From Rhyacichthys aspro (taxonomy: Eukaryota; Chordata; Actinopteri; Gobiiformes; Rhyacichthyidae), in contig CM072155.1 of NCBI GenBank assembly GCA_036850595.1, positions 8,496,256-8,560,255 on the forward strand: a stretch of DNA of 64,000 nt. Direction: 5' to 3'. Position 1 is the first letter of the stretch; each line of letters opens with the position of its first letter. Positions 23,953-38,726 of the stretch are shown in pieces. A program made the position numbers and the translations under genes. The notes beneath the pieces are model-generated. The model saw only the letters and a program-made list of their open reading frames with translations, did no database searches and was not told the origin of the DNA.

Positions 23953-26942
23953 TAGATCGTTAGCATCTTAACAGTTTTGACCACCAATGTATACTAATTA
24001 AATGCTTTTCAAAGCCCATAATATAATTTCTATTTTCACATCAATACAATGTTTTTAAAGTCATCAGTTTGTGCACCTGAGGATCGGAAAAGACAAAGTG
24101 ACCATTTTGAAGATAAACTCTACAAATCTTTTCAGGATGTCAAACCACTAATGAACAGGGGGGGGAAATGCTGCTAGAAACAGTTATCCATTATATAATA
24201 TATAATAATATAAATTATAAATTGTGATGGAAATTTTTATTGATCCTACAGATTCTGGAAAGATACGAGTTCCAACGAGATGGTAGTGGGTCTTGTTACA
24301 CCCAGGAATATCTGTCGAATCAATCAGCAGCCGATAAACCATTAAAAAACATTGAGGCTATTTTTTTCTTTCTAATTTTTAGGCTTAGGGTTATGCTATT
24401 CGGCTGCTCATGACTTTAGTTTGTTTGCCTGATCACATATTCAAAAAGCAATTCAAGTTCTTCCTAACTTCCACAGATCAGGGCCCTGCTTCCTCCGATT
24501 AGAATAAAACCTTTTAGAGCAAACCAAAAATCAATTTGTGCCATGTTTAATGTGAGCTTTTGCCTGTATGTCTAGCAGCTGCGACCACAAACATGTGACC
24601 CTGTTTGTAATGGGGTCTCTACATTAGTCAGTCTAATGCAATCCAATCTTTCCATCTCAATCAATTATTTACATGTAGATTTACAGTGAAGTGCTAATAT
24701 AGTGCTAATATGAAGGTTTTTGTTTGATTTTTTCTGGTAGGATACATCTTGCGTCGAGGGATTGTGTTGTGTCTGTAACCTGTCTGCTTTTATCTGCTGG
24801 AAATAAAAAGGACCATACACACCGGAGCCGGCTGCCCGCTGGCCTCTTGAAAAATATAAGACTCATTTTCAATGGAGAGCCGGGCGAGGTGCAGGATGTC
24901 CTCACCCACGTCCACCCCTACCGGCAGACTTCAAACCGCTTCAGAGGGAAAACGGCGGAGCGAGGGGGAGCGGCGAACGCAGGGCTGTGAAGGTCTACAA
25001 AGAGAAAGTCAGATGGAGCGAGAGAGCAGAGGCAGAGTGAAAGAGTGATGTGTGATAATGGAGGAAGCGACAGTAACATCTGGATTATAATCTGCTGCGG
25101 TGTAACGGCAGCTGAGAGCCTTCTGCGCCATCATATTAACACATCATACACAATCACGCAGCGTCATTAAACATGCACTTTACCAAAGAACCTTGTCTGA
25201 CTTTCTGTTGTTTAAGGAAGAAAAAAAAACTCTTGGCCGCCATATATACAGCGTTGACAGTTTGCATAAGTGCTATTCTAAAATTCTGTGCCATCACTGA
25301 AAAACTGAAAAATAAAACTCAAAACAAAATTCAAAAACAATCAAATTGAGTCTAACAATGCATTATATTTATTTCAATACTTAGGTTGTTCCTCGTCTCT
25401 TAAAGTGACAGGAGACTGCCCAAATCCCTGTGATTAAGAGAGAAGCAGAGACCCTTGGGTCCACCATCTCGTTTCTCAGCTGTCACTGTCTGTATTTATG
25501 AGGCCCGTACGCTATTATCCTGCGGATCCATCTGGAACACTGTCCTTATTGTAAACATGTCACCCTCATTTTAACAATACCACTCTTGAGTTTACAGTGA
25601 TCCATCAAATAGCTCGGAGATAAAGAGTGACTGACACATGAGCGTTGGATCCTGTCATCCTCACGAGCCGCATACATTTTCTGAAGGTGTCTGAGGCAGA
25701 GACGCACTAGTCTCATTTTTTCAGTACAGACATAGACACTAGTGCTTTGGGTGTCAGCTATTATCTGATACTGAACTGACACCAGTGTACACAGGGTCAA
25801 TGGCAGGGGTCTTGAGGAGGGGCCGAGCTCCTGAGCTTATATTTTTTGGATACAATATTTGAAGAATAGTGGATGTCATTGACTGATTTAGTGTTTCAAT
25901 TAGTGATAGTATAGAGTAGACTAACATTAGGCCTTTTCACACATGCACTGTCCTCCACACTTTATCCTGACTTTATCTAGAGCATAATCCACTCAATGCA
26001 GTCAGGAAGGACTCCTTTGTCAGCTTGCTTGGTGTTGTAAATGGCCACTCTAATTAAGCATCATATCCCACCTCAACACATTCTCCCCATCCTCCATGAC
26101 TCAGAAAACCACCCCGAATATCTTCTGAGATGCATGAACGCAAATCCTACATCATTCAGACTTCTTTTGCATGTTTAAAATGCACAGGTCAGCAACATGA
26201 TGTCCCACAGCTATCTGCTAACAGTAAAACCTTGGTGGACTGGTTATGTACAACATACACACAAACTATGCACAACGCTAACTAAAGTCACAGTGGGGTA
26301 GACTGTGATTAATATAATCACTGCTCTTCTGTATTGGCAGTTATGCTGGCAACAGACCGGGAGCTGCCAGTCACACTGTCAATCATCCCCCGCTGAGTAA
26401 CTTGACAATTTATTGTCTGGGTTATTCTTGTAGAAATACACAAAATTGACAAAATGCCAGCCACAACTAAGGTCTTTTTCTATTTACTGTTAGTTTTTCT
26501 GTCAAGTATACTTTAGAATGTGGGATTGGTCAAAGCTGCCAGATTTTCTCCACCCTTTGTCCAATTTTTTAAACACTGTGCCTCTGTCTCAAATAGCAAA
26601 ATGAGTCAAACTGTTGCAAGTCAAATTACGACCAGTCCAAACAGACCGTGTCAAATAACAACTCACTTTGTGTGTAACGCACTGAAGGCATCTTGTTGAT
26701 ACCTTCCATCCCTTTTTTCCCCACTTGGCACCTGTTTTTTGAAAGCCGTCTCTGGGTGTTTTTTTTGCTCAACTTTCCACTCCACTGAGTGCGTCTGAAA
26801 CAGTTGTCAGAGGAGTCGGCGCTGTCTGTCACATTATGAGCTCCTGCCGAGACACATCCACAAACAAACAGGCGTAAATGGAGAGAGACAGCCCTGGAGA
26901 GACAAAGCAATAAAGGTGAGACAGAAAAGAGGAAAGGTAAAC

Positions 26943-27009
26943 TGACAGACAGACAGACAGGGTGAAATGGAACGGATAAAGAACGCAGAGAGCAGACAGA
27001 CAGACAGAC
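26943..27009. repeat. (GACA)n tetranucleotide repeats, two tracts
   Basis: Two CAGACAGACAGACAG tracts (26943-26960 and 26993-27009) are separated by about 30 bp of unique sequence. Confidence 0.8.
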
Positions 27010-29048
27010 GGGAGGCCTCTCACTGCTGAGTCACACACAGCTCTGCCAAGTCCAACTGCACTTCCCAAAAACTTCACCGCGCTCCTCACATTCTCAGCTG
27101 TGGACGGCTATGCGAGTGCGTGTTTAAGTGTCAGTGTGAGTGCGTCGGCAGCTGTGCATTCCAATCAGGGAGATTTAACCCTCTCGCCCCCGCTGACGGA
27201 CCCTCCCTCCCCCCTCCTCCCTCCCCCCAACCCCATCCCACCACCGCACTCGTTGTAATATGCGCTAATACCCTCCGCCTGGCTACCATCTGGACCCGAG
27301 CTGGACCGGTCTCTGCACTCTGTGTCTCCGTCAGCAGGGCTCACTCTCACCCAAATCACAATTAGCTTCTTATCATGTTAAATAATCAATAAGAAGTGAT
27401 CACACCCGCTTTTTATACAACGAGCTACATCAAAATGAAAAAAAAAAGGATATACCAATACAAAAGTCAAAATTCTATAGAAACAAAACTGATAAATTAC
27501 TAATCAAAAGATCCATAATGACATAAAGTTTAGTACACTGCATACCTATAAGAATATCAGCTATTTTCTTGCCATTGTTCTGTATTCTCCTGACTTTCAG
27601 TGGAGTTTCATCATCCTCGTGTCTGACAGAAGAAGAGTCACACGCGCAAAAAACAGCAAATGTGGAGAAACAAAGAGTTTATTTATAGTGCACGTGTCCA
27701 GATAACGGGCATAAAATTATAATGGGCAGTATTATGGCATATCAGAGTTAGCGTTGCATTATAGATAAGGCTAAGCATCACTAACTGGATATTGCTATGG
27801 TCAGAAAATGACTTTTTTATGATTATCCTTCATCCTAAAAGTGGCAGCGCAAACATGGAGGGTGTGAAGTGGTCCTGTCTTTATCGAATAACAAAAGCGT
27901 GACAGAGGCAAGATGGATGGAGACAGCTCGGGCATAAATGCATGAGCTCAGAGTTATGGGACATCACTGACGTATTGCTTGCGTACATGGCAGAAAATGC
28001 ACAAAACAAGCTTGACACACCACATTTTTTAAACCTTTTTACTGTTATTCTTTTTTGGCGTGTACATAAAAGCCAATTGACTTTTTTACAGAACCAGAAT
28101 GCAGCCTAAAATGACTGCAGTGGATTATTTTTTTTTTTTTTTGCTGTGTCGTTGGGTCACGAAAGCTGACTAAGATGGGATATTGTTGAGGGGAATATCA
28201 CAGAAAAGAAAAACTGGAGTGTGTATATATGTGCCACATTTACAGCATTGAATTATGTGTATAAGAAATGCCTTTACATGTGTGCTTCGGTGGCATTAAG
28301 TCCGAGAAGGAAAGGGTAAAAGGAGAGGCTTTCTAACAGGGTCTGTGTTGGTGTCGCCTCCAAGGAGCTCCACTGCCCGCACTAATGAGACACGCACACG
28401 CAAAAGCCCACTGGAACTCTGTCGGTGAGCCTCCAAACGAGCCCACTGATCCGTCCCCGGCCATGACGAGGCCAAAGGTCCATGTCCGTCCAGCTCCTCG
28501 TATTTAATCCCTGCCCATCTCGGCCTCTTTCCCTCTCGGTGACGCTTCACACGCTTGATCTTTTCCACCACGGCACCGCTTCCTCATCTCTATCTAGGGA
28601 GAAATAAAACCTCAAATGCTGCTTTCCTCCGCTCCACATCCAGCCTGCGTTTCTATACTATGTGGGTGGGTATGGGATTAAAACATATGTTCATCAGAAA
28701 AGGGATTACAGGCCAGTGGTGTGATCTAATCTGAATGCGGCCCTCACAGGAGAACGACCTGCTCGTGCTACCACACACACACATATAGTATTGACGGGCC
28801 TGACCTACAGAGCTGGCTTTGTTGGGTCACTGGTCCTAACCAATCACACTGCAGCCTTGGACAACAGATGGGATCGTTGCAGTAATCTGGCTGTATGAAT
28901 TCGTCTTGAGCTTGTCTTAGCGAAGAATAATACACTTTAGATGGTAGTAGCCTTGTCATGTAGTCTGCAGCGTAATTCGATTTGCTTCATTAATGATCAT
29001 CTAGCTTTGTCGTCGGGAAATAGTACAAAATTTAGGATGTTTTCTACC

Positions 29049-29088
29049 ACTACTGACCTGATCTGCACTGTACTGCTCCAGTGGAAAC
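29049..29088 (-). mobile_element. MITE fragment, GGTCAGTACAGG family, copy 3 (inverted)
   Basis: On the minus strand this reads TTTCCACTGGAGCAGTACAG followed by TGCAGATCAGGTCAGTA. It aligns base for base over about 37 bp with copy 1 at 4441 (TTTCCACTAGAGTAGTACGG...). Confidence 0.5.
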
Positions 29089-29179
29089 AAAACCATCTCT
29101 ACCGACTCTAAACCGGCAATACTGAATGTTTTTTCTGTCCAGGGAAGACCTCTCCAGACACCTATAGCAGTCAAGATAG

Positions 29180-29222
29180 GCTCCACGCTCCAGCGCCCTG
29201 TGGTAGACAATGAATGAATAAG
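29180..29222 (+). mobile_element. SINE-like 3' tail
   Basis: GATAGGCTCCACGCTCCAGC followed by GCCCTGTGGTAGACAATGAA and an ATGA-type short repeat. It resembles the 3' module (GATAGGCTCCAGC...AATGAATGAATG) of a common teleost SINE/LINE tail. Only the tail is recognisable. Confidence 0.4.
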
Positions 29223-29875
29223 TAATGTATATATGTCTTTTCTTTGGTTTCTGTTGTTTTCACCTGTCAGTCATAGTCTTTAAGAATTATATGTGAAATC
29301 AAAATTTGTCAAAGGAAGTAGGCACCTTCTGGTTACTGAACATTCAGGTTTGGCTGGCTGAACTTGCAGACTGCACCGTAAAAGTAGCAAGAACAATTCA
29401 GATGTTCTTTAGCTTCTTTTAAAGTATGAATAATAAAGAAACCCTTCTCTGAACCCCTGAGTCAAAGTTGTATCTTTTATTATGCATCACTACTGTGTGG
29501 TAGATTGCACTATTGACTGCACCTGACAGCACTACAATGCTCTTTAAAGTGCTAGCTGCATTTGTCAACCACTAATTAATGAGCCGCCTTCTCCACCACC
29601 TGAGCCACACAATTGTACAATGAATGAGAAAATGGACAAAGGCGTGGACAAAGGGAAACAACAATACATCGTATTGACATCACTGTCTTCTACCATGATG
29701 CCAGCCCACATTAGTCTTGACTCTGTGCCAGCGAGTGTGTAGACCACAACTGTTATTTATGTTGTCATTACCAGTGTAAACTGACCAGCAGGCCCTTAAA
29801 CTTGGTGCATTCTTTTGTGTGTGTTTGTGCTCGGAGTAGCAGCACTTGTCAGTTGATTTATGGACTTCTGGGAAA

Positions 29876-29890
29876 GCAGCAGCAGCAGCA
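29876..29890. repeat. Short (AGC)n triplet repeat
   Basis: About five AGC units in intergenic sequence. Confidence 0.7.
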
Positions 29891-32800
29891 CAGTGCAGCT
29901 GCTGTCATGCCACGGATCAAAGGGGATTCCTAGACAGGCAGCAAGGAGGAGGGAAAGAGGACATGTTGAATGGGAAGGGAAGGGTAGCTTTAGCTCCATG
30001 GAGCGAGGGGAACTTAATGAACCGCGCCGCACCGGTGCCAGCTGCTTGGAATCTGTGAGCTTCAGAGAGAGAGGGAAGATTGTGGATCCTCGGCTCATCA
30101 GAGGTGAGAGTTTCAAGGAGCACAAGCCAGAGAACCTATCAATTAAACCAATAAGAATAGTTAGGAGGCATATAATTAAGACATTAGGAAGTTAATGAAG
30201 TCTTAAAGGAACGTTAAAGGAGCACTGTGTCATTATGTCACTAGTATCACCACTGGCTATTTGCAGTATTGCAGCACAAACACAATACACAGCAAATAGT
30301 ATTGTGCACACACAGCATTGTTGCCTGGTAAGTGTTGACAGGGCACCAACTTCTGGAAAAAAAAAGGGTTAATATTGTTATATTTATATTGAACTACCAT
30401 GAAAAAGGTGTCTAATGGAAGAGCCAAATCATCAGAGAGGAAATGGAGACTATAAACTTTAAAACACCTGACAGACACATTTTAGTGTATTCCCCATCAT
30501 CACACCATTCCAATGGAAATTCTGATCAAATAAGGTTAGCAAACAAAAATACAATTTTAAGGGAAGAAAGAAAATTATGGTGTAGTGGTACTCCACAACA
30601 AATCTGTGAACGTTTAAATCAAACTCAAAAGCAACAATAATAAACGTGCACATGGAGAGAGTGTGGAAAGTCTTTTAATGTATGACTCTCCAAAATGTGC
30701 AGTTATTTCAACAAATGACCAAAAGGGGCAAAAAACTGCACAATGATGTCACAATACTGTGGTAGAAAGGTCTATAAATGTTCCAAGTAAATGTTGTATT
30801 CAAGACAATTCAGGGACAAGTGAACCAACCAAAAATGTAATTTTCCAAAGTGTAAAAACAGTTTTAAGAGATGACGGCTTAGAATTTATTCAGTGACAAA
30901 TGGGTCTTTGTTCTGTTCCTAAATATATGGGGTGTTATTGTCGACTGAAACAATTCAAGCCAAATTTGTACCTAATAAATTCTACTGGTGCATGCAATAT
31001 GACTTGTTATTTTCCATTCACACTCTATTACGTTTTCAGTGGCACCCCATTATTCTCCTAATGATCATCAATCACATAATCTAATGTTGAGTGATGCTGC
31101 TCTACTCTGCTGCTGATTATTTAGCTCTTGTAATCCAATCGTGCGCCAGTGACTAATTCTTCAAAACAGCAGACACCAATCCAGGTGTTATTAAAAATCC
31201 CTACAGGAGACTACTGTACCCAGATTAATTAAAGAACAAAAACACATTTCTATTAGCACAGTGTACTGCAGAAGAGAATGATTTGTCATTATAATATGAA
31301 TATATATAAATCTTTCTATCTATGTCCTCCAGTTGCAGCGAGACATAAAAGTGGGACAGGCCGGAGATGAATGAGAAACCGCAGTTCCCTCTAAGTTTAG
31401 AAATCCATCTGTCTGCGCTGTCACAGACAAAACACTGTTTGTGGTCACACAGCGAATGAGTCTGGGAACTGCTGTAGATCACTGAAAAACCTCCCCAGTG
31501 ACCAAACAGTTACTGCATTTTGCTTGCCACTAAATAAGATTTAGTAGACAAGAAAGGGCTTTGGGGTTAAAAGGGTTGTACTGTACTTGAAAAAATATCA
31601 TTTATGTTGTCACTTACAGCAGATTTATCATTCTAAAGAAAGATTACTCACCAGATATAGAGCAGTCAGTCTTATAAAAGAAAAAAACGTGGGCTCAGAT
31701 CTGGTATTAAAATGTGTCCCGAGTGAAAGGATTAAAAGTAACATGTATTAATGCCAAGTGTGCCATTTAAACCCAGCATTCTCAACTGTTTTTAGTGGGT
31801 TGGGGGAAAAAAAACATTATAGATTAATGTAGTTTCAGTGTTTAGTCATATTGTGAGGCTTTTATTCTGATAAAAGCACAGTTTGGTGATGCCTCTGTAA
31901 TAACAATGAACTCAAAATGTTAAGTTGTTGACAAAGAGTGTGAACTTTAATATGAAAAGAGTTTTGCAATATATCTCATGTTGTTCTTGAAGAGTTGTTA
32001 AATCTTGAAAAAATGCGGTCCAAATATGAGACCACTTGAGAATTAAACTTAAGGGCATTAAAGGCATTTGTTTATTTGCATTTAAAGAGTAAAGAGAGTG
32101 TCATGAGCTGTGATCTGATGGAAACATAACCTTTTTTAGATTCATTACAAATGCATTTTAATTTAAAGTTTGAACAGTCTAATCTCCATCTTTCTGGAGA
32201 TCCTTGAATCTGGCATCTGATTTTATTTTTATTATTTCAACAAAGTACGTGTTCCCTCTCAGTTATTTCAATCAAAGACATGTAACAAGGCATCCAAGTT
32301 TGCAGCAACTTTTCAGGATCTATTACTAAGAAAATGGCCAAACTCCATCATCTTAATACAGAACTACAGTTATTTTTAAACTGCACTGTGAGAAAAGGGT
32401 ACTTCAAATCTCACATGGCCCTGGATCCGTGTGTACAAGATCTGTATGAGCAAACGTCTCCCCGACAACTGGTAAAATATGTCAACGTGAAAACTAAGAC
32501 AAATTCAAAATCTTCCCCCTGCCTTAGGAGGCCTTACCGGGAGAGAAAACCAAAAGTGACGGGAACATGTCAGCGCATGACGTGACAACTGATGGAAGTG
32601 AGAATAAGGGCTATAGGACGAGACGAGGAATGGGAGAAGGAGACAGGGGAGGAGGCGGGGTGAGCCCAAAGTGACAGAGGCACTGTCGAGACACAAACGG
32701 GACTGTGGGATACGTTGAGGTCAGCGAAAAAGAGGATGAGTCAGAGGAGAAGGAAGTTTAAAGACAGGCACTGGACGGAGTATGAAAGGAAAAAAAAAAC

Positions 32801-35450
32801 AGACATGTGGGGTTTGTTTACTTTAATTACCGTGTGACAGGACGCCAATAAGGGAGACTGTACTGGCCATAGACACACAACACAGAAATGCCGGACAACT
32901 GACAGTCAGCTCCAATTACCAAGAAAAAATACTCCTTCCTGCACATGACGCTGGGGTGAACACTGATCCCTGACAGGTGGAGAAGAGAGAGCGCTAAATG
33001 AATGAGTAGGTGGGTGCTGCCGTTACAGGGGCTTTTATTTATTGCTTGCGGTTTGGAATTTATTGCTCGCGCTGGCACCAAACTGGCACTGTTTCCGCTA
33101 ACGTATAAATGTACTCTGCTAAGTAACACGATTGGGATTCAGGGCACATCGCTGGATTTTTACCACCCCGACAAAGAATACAGCACGCCCGTATTAAGAG
33201 TCTGACATATTGTGTTTTCATTCCTTTTGCTCATTTGGGCCATCTGGGTTCACATGCCACCGCATAATAGCGTCGAGTCGCGCAAAACAACATTAGTAAC
33301 TTGAAAAATAGCAAAAACATCATTGGCTTTGTTAGATAATAGTCTGCACATATGCTGTCTGAACTGAATTGATACTATACACACACAATGTTTTTTATTG
33401 TTTGGTGATATCATTACAAAGGGTAACCAAAGTCAGATGAGAGCTGAACCAAAAGTACTTTAAATCTACCTGTGGGCTCTCTTCTAAATAATGTATTTCA
33501 ATAGTCTGAGAGCATATATTCCTGTAATAATGCAGATGAAACATAAATTGCAATGTCATATCCAGAGGCCATGAATGAATAGTTCTGTAAAGGCAAATAA
33601 AAAGTTATGTCAGGTAATTTAAGGACATTTGGCGCTCGGTTAAGGATTTAAAGCATTCAACACAAGACATACTGAGATTTGAGGTTTATGTTTGATATAC
33701 TTAACACTTTGTTGTGATTATCTGATTACAGACTTGATTACTCCAGCGGATAGATATTGATTGTGAGCAACAAAACAACAAATTGCCATAAACAGAGCTG
33801 CACAGTGAATCAAAAAAGTATTGTTATTACAATATCAGGAGATGCAGCACCACAAAGAGCTCTTTGACTCTCAATTATATAATGGTTTATAATGTGACAG
33901 GCATTCACCCTTAGCATGAGGCCAGCCAGTTACTTGTGATCCATTTCAACTTCAGCAGGCAAGCACTTAACAGTTAATAGTGTATCCATGTTTTGACTTG
34001 AGATGAGTGCATTAAAACCTTCCCCTATCACTGAATTGTTCCAAGCCTTGTCTACAACAGTTTAATTTGTGTGTGGCACCCAAACAATAAAAATCCCCAC
34101 CCAATATCACTAACAGGATTGGCCATGCTGTTGTTTTTTTCAGTTTTCTTATATTCCTTAAAATGGCTGCTCAAAACAAAACCCGGATATATGGAGCTCT
34201 CTTAAAAGGAATTACATTGGAGTTCTCTTCTCGCTGTGTAGACCTTAAATCAGATGGACATAATACACTGCTTCCTGTCTCAGCAGAAAAGCCTAAATGA
34301 AGTATCGGGGCATGTCTGACTCTCTTCTAAGCCCTTGATTGGCCATTAGAGCTGTCAGTCACTTAAGACACCGACACCACAGCTCAAGGCCACTGGACAT
34401 CTCGTATCTCACAACATGGATGGCCACGCTTTGAGAACCTCATACTCAAGTTCACGCCGTCTCCCCGGGGCGGTCTATCTCACACTACACCACCACTGGA
34501 CAGGATCTGCTGCCCGGGCCAGTAGAAATCACTGGTGCGGCAACAGAAAGTGATTGCGTGCCTCCTTTAGGTCATAAATACTGCCAGCTGAGTTCGCCCA
34601 TGACCGAGCCCTCCTTCCCTGCTGCGGTCAGCGAGCCTTGGCAGCCTTCCTGTCCGACTCAGTGATTCTGTCGCCGCTAAACACACTATTAAGATGAGAC
34701 TGAATGACAAGGTTTGCTCCGCGATCCCACGGAAAGCGGTTCATAAACGGGAGTGAGGAAGGTGAGATGAGCCGCAAGCTGTGGCCCGCTGAAGAGACGC
34801 TGAATTAACTGCGGTTCCCTCAGCTTTATAGATGCTGTCTGTAAGTAAAATCCTCCAAATCACTCGATTGAGATTGCTGTCTCTTATCACTGGTCTTTTT
34901 TTTTTTGAGTGTGTGTTTGTTGTTGTTATTACACTGTCCAGATGTATTTATTCGAAGCGGCTGCCACAAAAGAATAAACAGACTGGAGGTAACACGTCAA
35001 TGCGCAGGGCCACAATGGGAAACAAATGTACGCCATTGAAATGCCTAGATCCACTGACGCTATCAGGCTTTTAGTGCGATAAGCCCCGCTGAGCAGAATC
35101 CAGACGAGTGATGTGCAAGGCTCGCTTATCCGGTAGACTCCATGGCAACACTCTTTCTGCAGATGTAAAAAAAAACACACATCCTTAAAACATCTGCTGC
35201 GGTTTAGTCTTGTGTTTGATGAGACTTAGCATTTTTAAAACACTCTGCTTGTTAGTTTAAGGAAAGGATTACAGCTCAGCAACAACAGTTGCTCATCAGA
35301 TTAACAGCAATATTAGCAAATATTTAGACGAGCGAGCTAATGAAGACATCCACTTCCTTATCCCTTATCTGCTACTTTCTTTCTTCACTGTAACCAGCCA
35401 CTAACTTTCTCCTATTGCAAGACTGAAATGTGAGAAGTTTAGGGGAAATA

Positions 35451-35727
35451 CAGTGCCATGAAAAAGTGTTTGCCCCCTTCTTGAGTTCTTATTTTTTGGC
35501 ACATCTGTTAATTCATGATTTAACATGGGGGGCAATTACCTTGTCACATAGAGCAAGGTAGGTTTGTATAGGTTTTTTATCCCTTAATAAATAAAATAAT
35601 GACTTCAAGACTGCATTTTGTGTTTACTTGAGTAATTGTCTAGTATTTCAATTTGTATGATGATGTGATGACAAATGTGCAAAAAATAAGAAATCAGGAA
35701 GGGGACAAACACTTTTTCATAGCACTG
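35451..35727 (+). mobile_element. Tc1/mariner deletion derivative, copy 2
   Basis: Begins TA|CAGTGCCATGAAAAAGTG and continues TTTGCCCCCTTCTTGAGTTC. It ends ACACTTTTTCATAGCACTG|TA, again with the TA duplication. The two halves are inverted copies (GACAAATGTGCAAAAAATAA on the right against ATTTTTTGGCACATCTGTTA on the left). It is the same family as the copy at 23591. At 277 bp it is essentially two terminal repeats with the transposase lost. Confidence 0.8.
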
Positions 35728-38726
35728 TACATATTGTTATCATTTGGTCTGTATCAAACACACATATAAAACACACATTTTCTACCAGTTGCGATACTGA
35801 GATCTTTGCAGTTACTCCGGTGCTGCACATCTCACATAATGATCAGAAGGCAGTATATTAGAAATAATGGTTATGTTGCACCGGCGAGAACAAACAAATG
35901 CATGATGGGTAGAAAATAAACTGGTTTGCATAGCAGTGATTTGTGACAGTAATAACACTGAAACGTATTTGATGCCATATGCACAAATGGCTGTATTCTA
36001 AATAGCCCACTGCCACAATACTGACTACATCAATCAAAATGGAGGAACACTTCTCCACTGCACCTTTCTTCGCAATGGTTTCCCAGCTCAAATGTAAAAA
36101 AATGTAGCTTGCAATTCAACAACTCACACACTTCCTTTCTACAGCTTGGGAAAAACTACGGAAGCCCTGCATGGACAAGCGATTGTCTATGGGCAAACCC
36201 CTCAGAGATCAGTCACACAGTAAGTTCACTTAAAAATGTACAAAATGATTTAGTCGATAAATGTCCAAAACCTTAATGCAAAAGTAGGTTTCAATAAAGA
36301 AATATGAGTGAGCTTCTCATCCAGCAGTGCTCAGTTTGTCCAATGGAACGAAAGGCATTTTACAAGAAAGGCAAATGCAAAGACCAACATATTCCACTTT
36401 GTTCAGCTGTATATTATAAAATTGCACAATGCACCTTTAAGTCATAAATTTTAGCTTTAATCTTAGTATATTGTCAAGGTTTTCAAGTTACCACTAAACA
36501 GAGAGGCCAAAGAAATACATGACAAACCAAGCTTTTTATCTTGAGTCAATATGGGAAAAAATTATTAGTAATTATTTTAAACAACAACATGAATTTAGAG
36601 ACCAGCCTACATATATTGCCTTAGCCATATTAGCCAAAAAATTATTAAAACATTTAGGACATTAGCAGGACTAGATAATAACAGGAAAACATGCAGTATG
36701 TCAAAACTAAGTTGAACATTGCACTAACTATATGTGCCCTCTTTTTGGCCAATTATTTTGAAATGCAAAGTGCAATACAGATCAGATCAATATATTGTGC
36801 AGCCTTTAAAGATTTACTTTATATATTGAAGGCTCTTTTACAATGTTATAAAGGCACTAGAAATCCACATTACTTCAACTAAAACCCGTATAAACTGTCA
36901 CATATTCACATTTGTTTGACTCACTGTGACCGTTCCTTCCTGCAGCATCACGAGTAGGATATGAACACATTATTGAAAGTGTCATTGCTAAGTAGCCCGC
37001 GATATATTTTATTCAATGCACTGAAGTGAAACTACAGTATTGTGAGTAGGATTTTAAAGGATTTTAGGAGTGTCACAGAAATCACCGGCGTCCCGACAGC
37101 CATCCCTGCTCTCACTGACAGCCCTCTCCGCCTGCAGCCTCTTTTATGTATGTTTCTTACAAAGTGTCAAATAAAATCCATCAACCGCTTATTCAATTTC
37201 TCCCCCCGACGGGCAGGGCTCACACTCACGCTGCGCTGACCCACGTGTGGCAGAGGTGGCTGATGTCATCCAGGCGACCTGTCACTGAACCCTGGGGCCT
37301 GTGATTACAGTAGAGGTGGAAAGATGCGGTCTGTGAACTGGCCTGTGAATAATAAATGACGTGGAACTAATGACGGGAGTTGTATGCGCACAGGTTACAT
37401 ACAGTAACGGGATTGCTCGGCCCATGTGTGTTTTACAGGCTCGGGGTAATTAAAGGGAGAGGTTTATTGCCCCTGTGTAAAACAGTCATCAGCACAGAGG
37501 GATGGCTAAATGTCTCAGAAACCGTTTAGGCTTTACGTCGACACATCACAAATGAGATGGCACAAATCTTTCAAATGGATGCGTGTGTGTGTGTCTGTTT
37601 TGGGAGCTGCTAGCATGCGTGCAGCGTTCATTTGTTGGCTTCACAAACAGAAGGTGAAAGAAGCAGTCATTGCATGGGTTCTGACTTTAAAGGGCCCATA
37701 AGATTTGATGTCGTTATCTCCTCCCATTTCCCAGAGAAAGACACATCCTGCTTTTAAACTAACTTGCTGATGTTTTGAGTTTCTTACAGACACTTTTAAG
37801 GCTACAGAATGTCAATTGATAAGTTTCTTTTTGATTATCCTTGGTGGCTTGCCTGCTCTGACATCCTGTAGTGTAATACTTTTTTCTGTTCTGTATAAAT
37901 AGTTAGTCTGGTCTGTGTGAAATCGAGTTGGATTTAAAGGAGCAGCATCAAGTCTCAGAATCAGTTTGTATAGTTTAGGCAGAAGTCAGACAAACTAGTG
38001 GAGAGAGGATTTAGACAAAGAAGAAGTGGCCATTGCGTGAAGAGAAGGGATTCTAGACCCATTTAAAGTGAATGGTTGTGGATGGCCAGGCTCCCCAGCG
38101 ACTGCAATACCATAAGAAAGTATTTTCATATATAAAACCAGATTTGTGGGCACTGATGACTTACTTACTTTATTAATTATTGTATATAAACTATATTTGT
38201 TGTTAACTGTAAATGTTCTGTACATTGTGTAATTTTCATATATATATTTATTATTATTTATTATTTAAGGCAGCCTTTTTACGACTGGCAAAGGGACTAC
38301 TGACGAAAATTTGCCTTATTCAGTTAACTCAGGTACATTTACATTGTTTAATTTTGATTAATGTTCACTGTCCCTTTTTCAAATAAATAAATAAAATAAA
38401 AATATGGAAACAACGGGAGAGGGTTACACCAAGAGATATAGCTATATCTTAATGTATTAAAGTAATACTATGTGAGTTCTTATGATAAAATGCATATCCT
38501 CCAAAATAATGTACATATATGTCCTCAAAAAATATGAATGGTATAAAAAAATTAAAAAATAATTTAAAAAAAGAATAACCCCTCTTTTATAGACCCGCTC
38601 AACACATACTTTACTGTATAATTCACAGCAATTTAAAAAATCTATAGACAGATATACATATACAAAAGTGTTACATAAATATAACACTAAAACGCAGAAT
38701 AACATAAATAATCCCAAATTTAGCCA

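Larger units (their letters stand above)
23953..35450. other. Intergenic, middle-left part of the gene-poor interval
   Basis: No exon, RNA gene or convincing protein similarity. It contains GACA and AGC microsatellites, a MITE fragment at 29049-29088, a SINE-like tail at about 29180-29222 and otherwise unique sequence. GC-richer unique patches (about 24820-25000, 27100-27320, 34430-34800) are the places I would look first for regulatory elements, but they carry no diagnostic motif. Confidence 0.45.
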
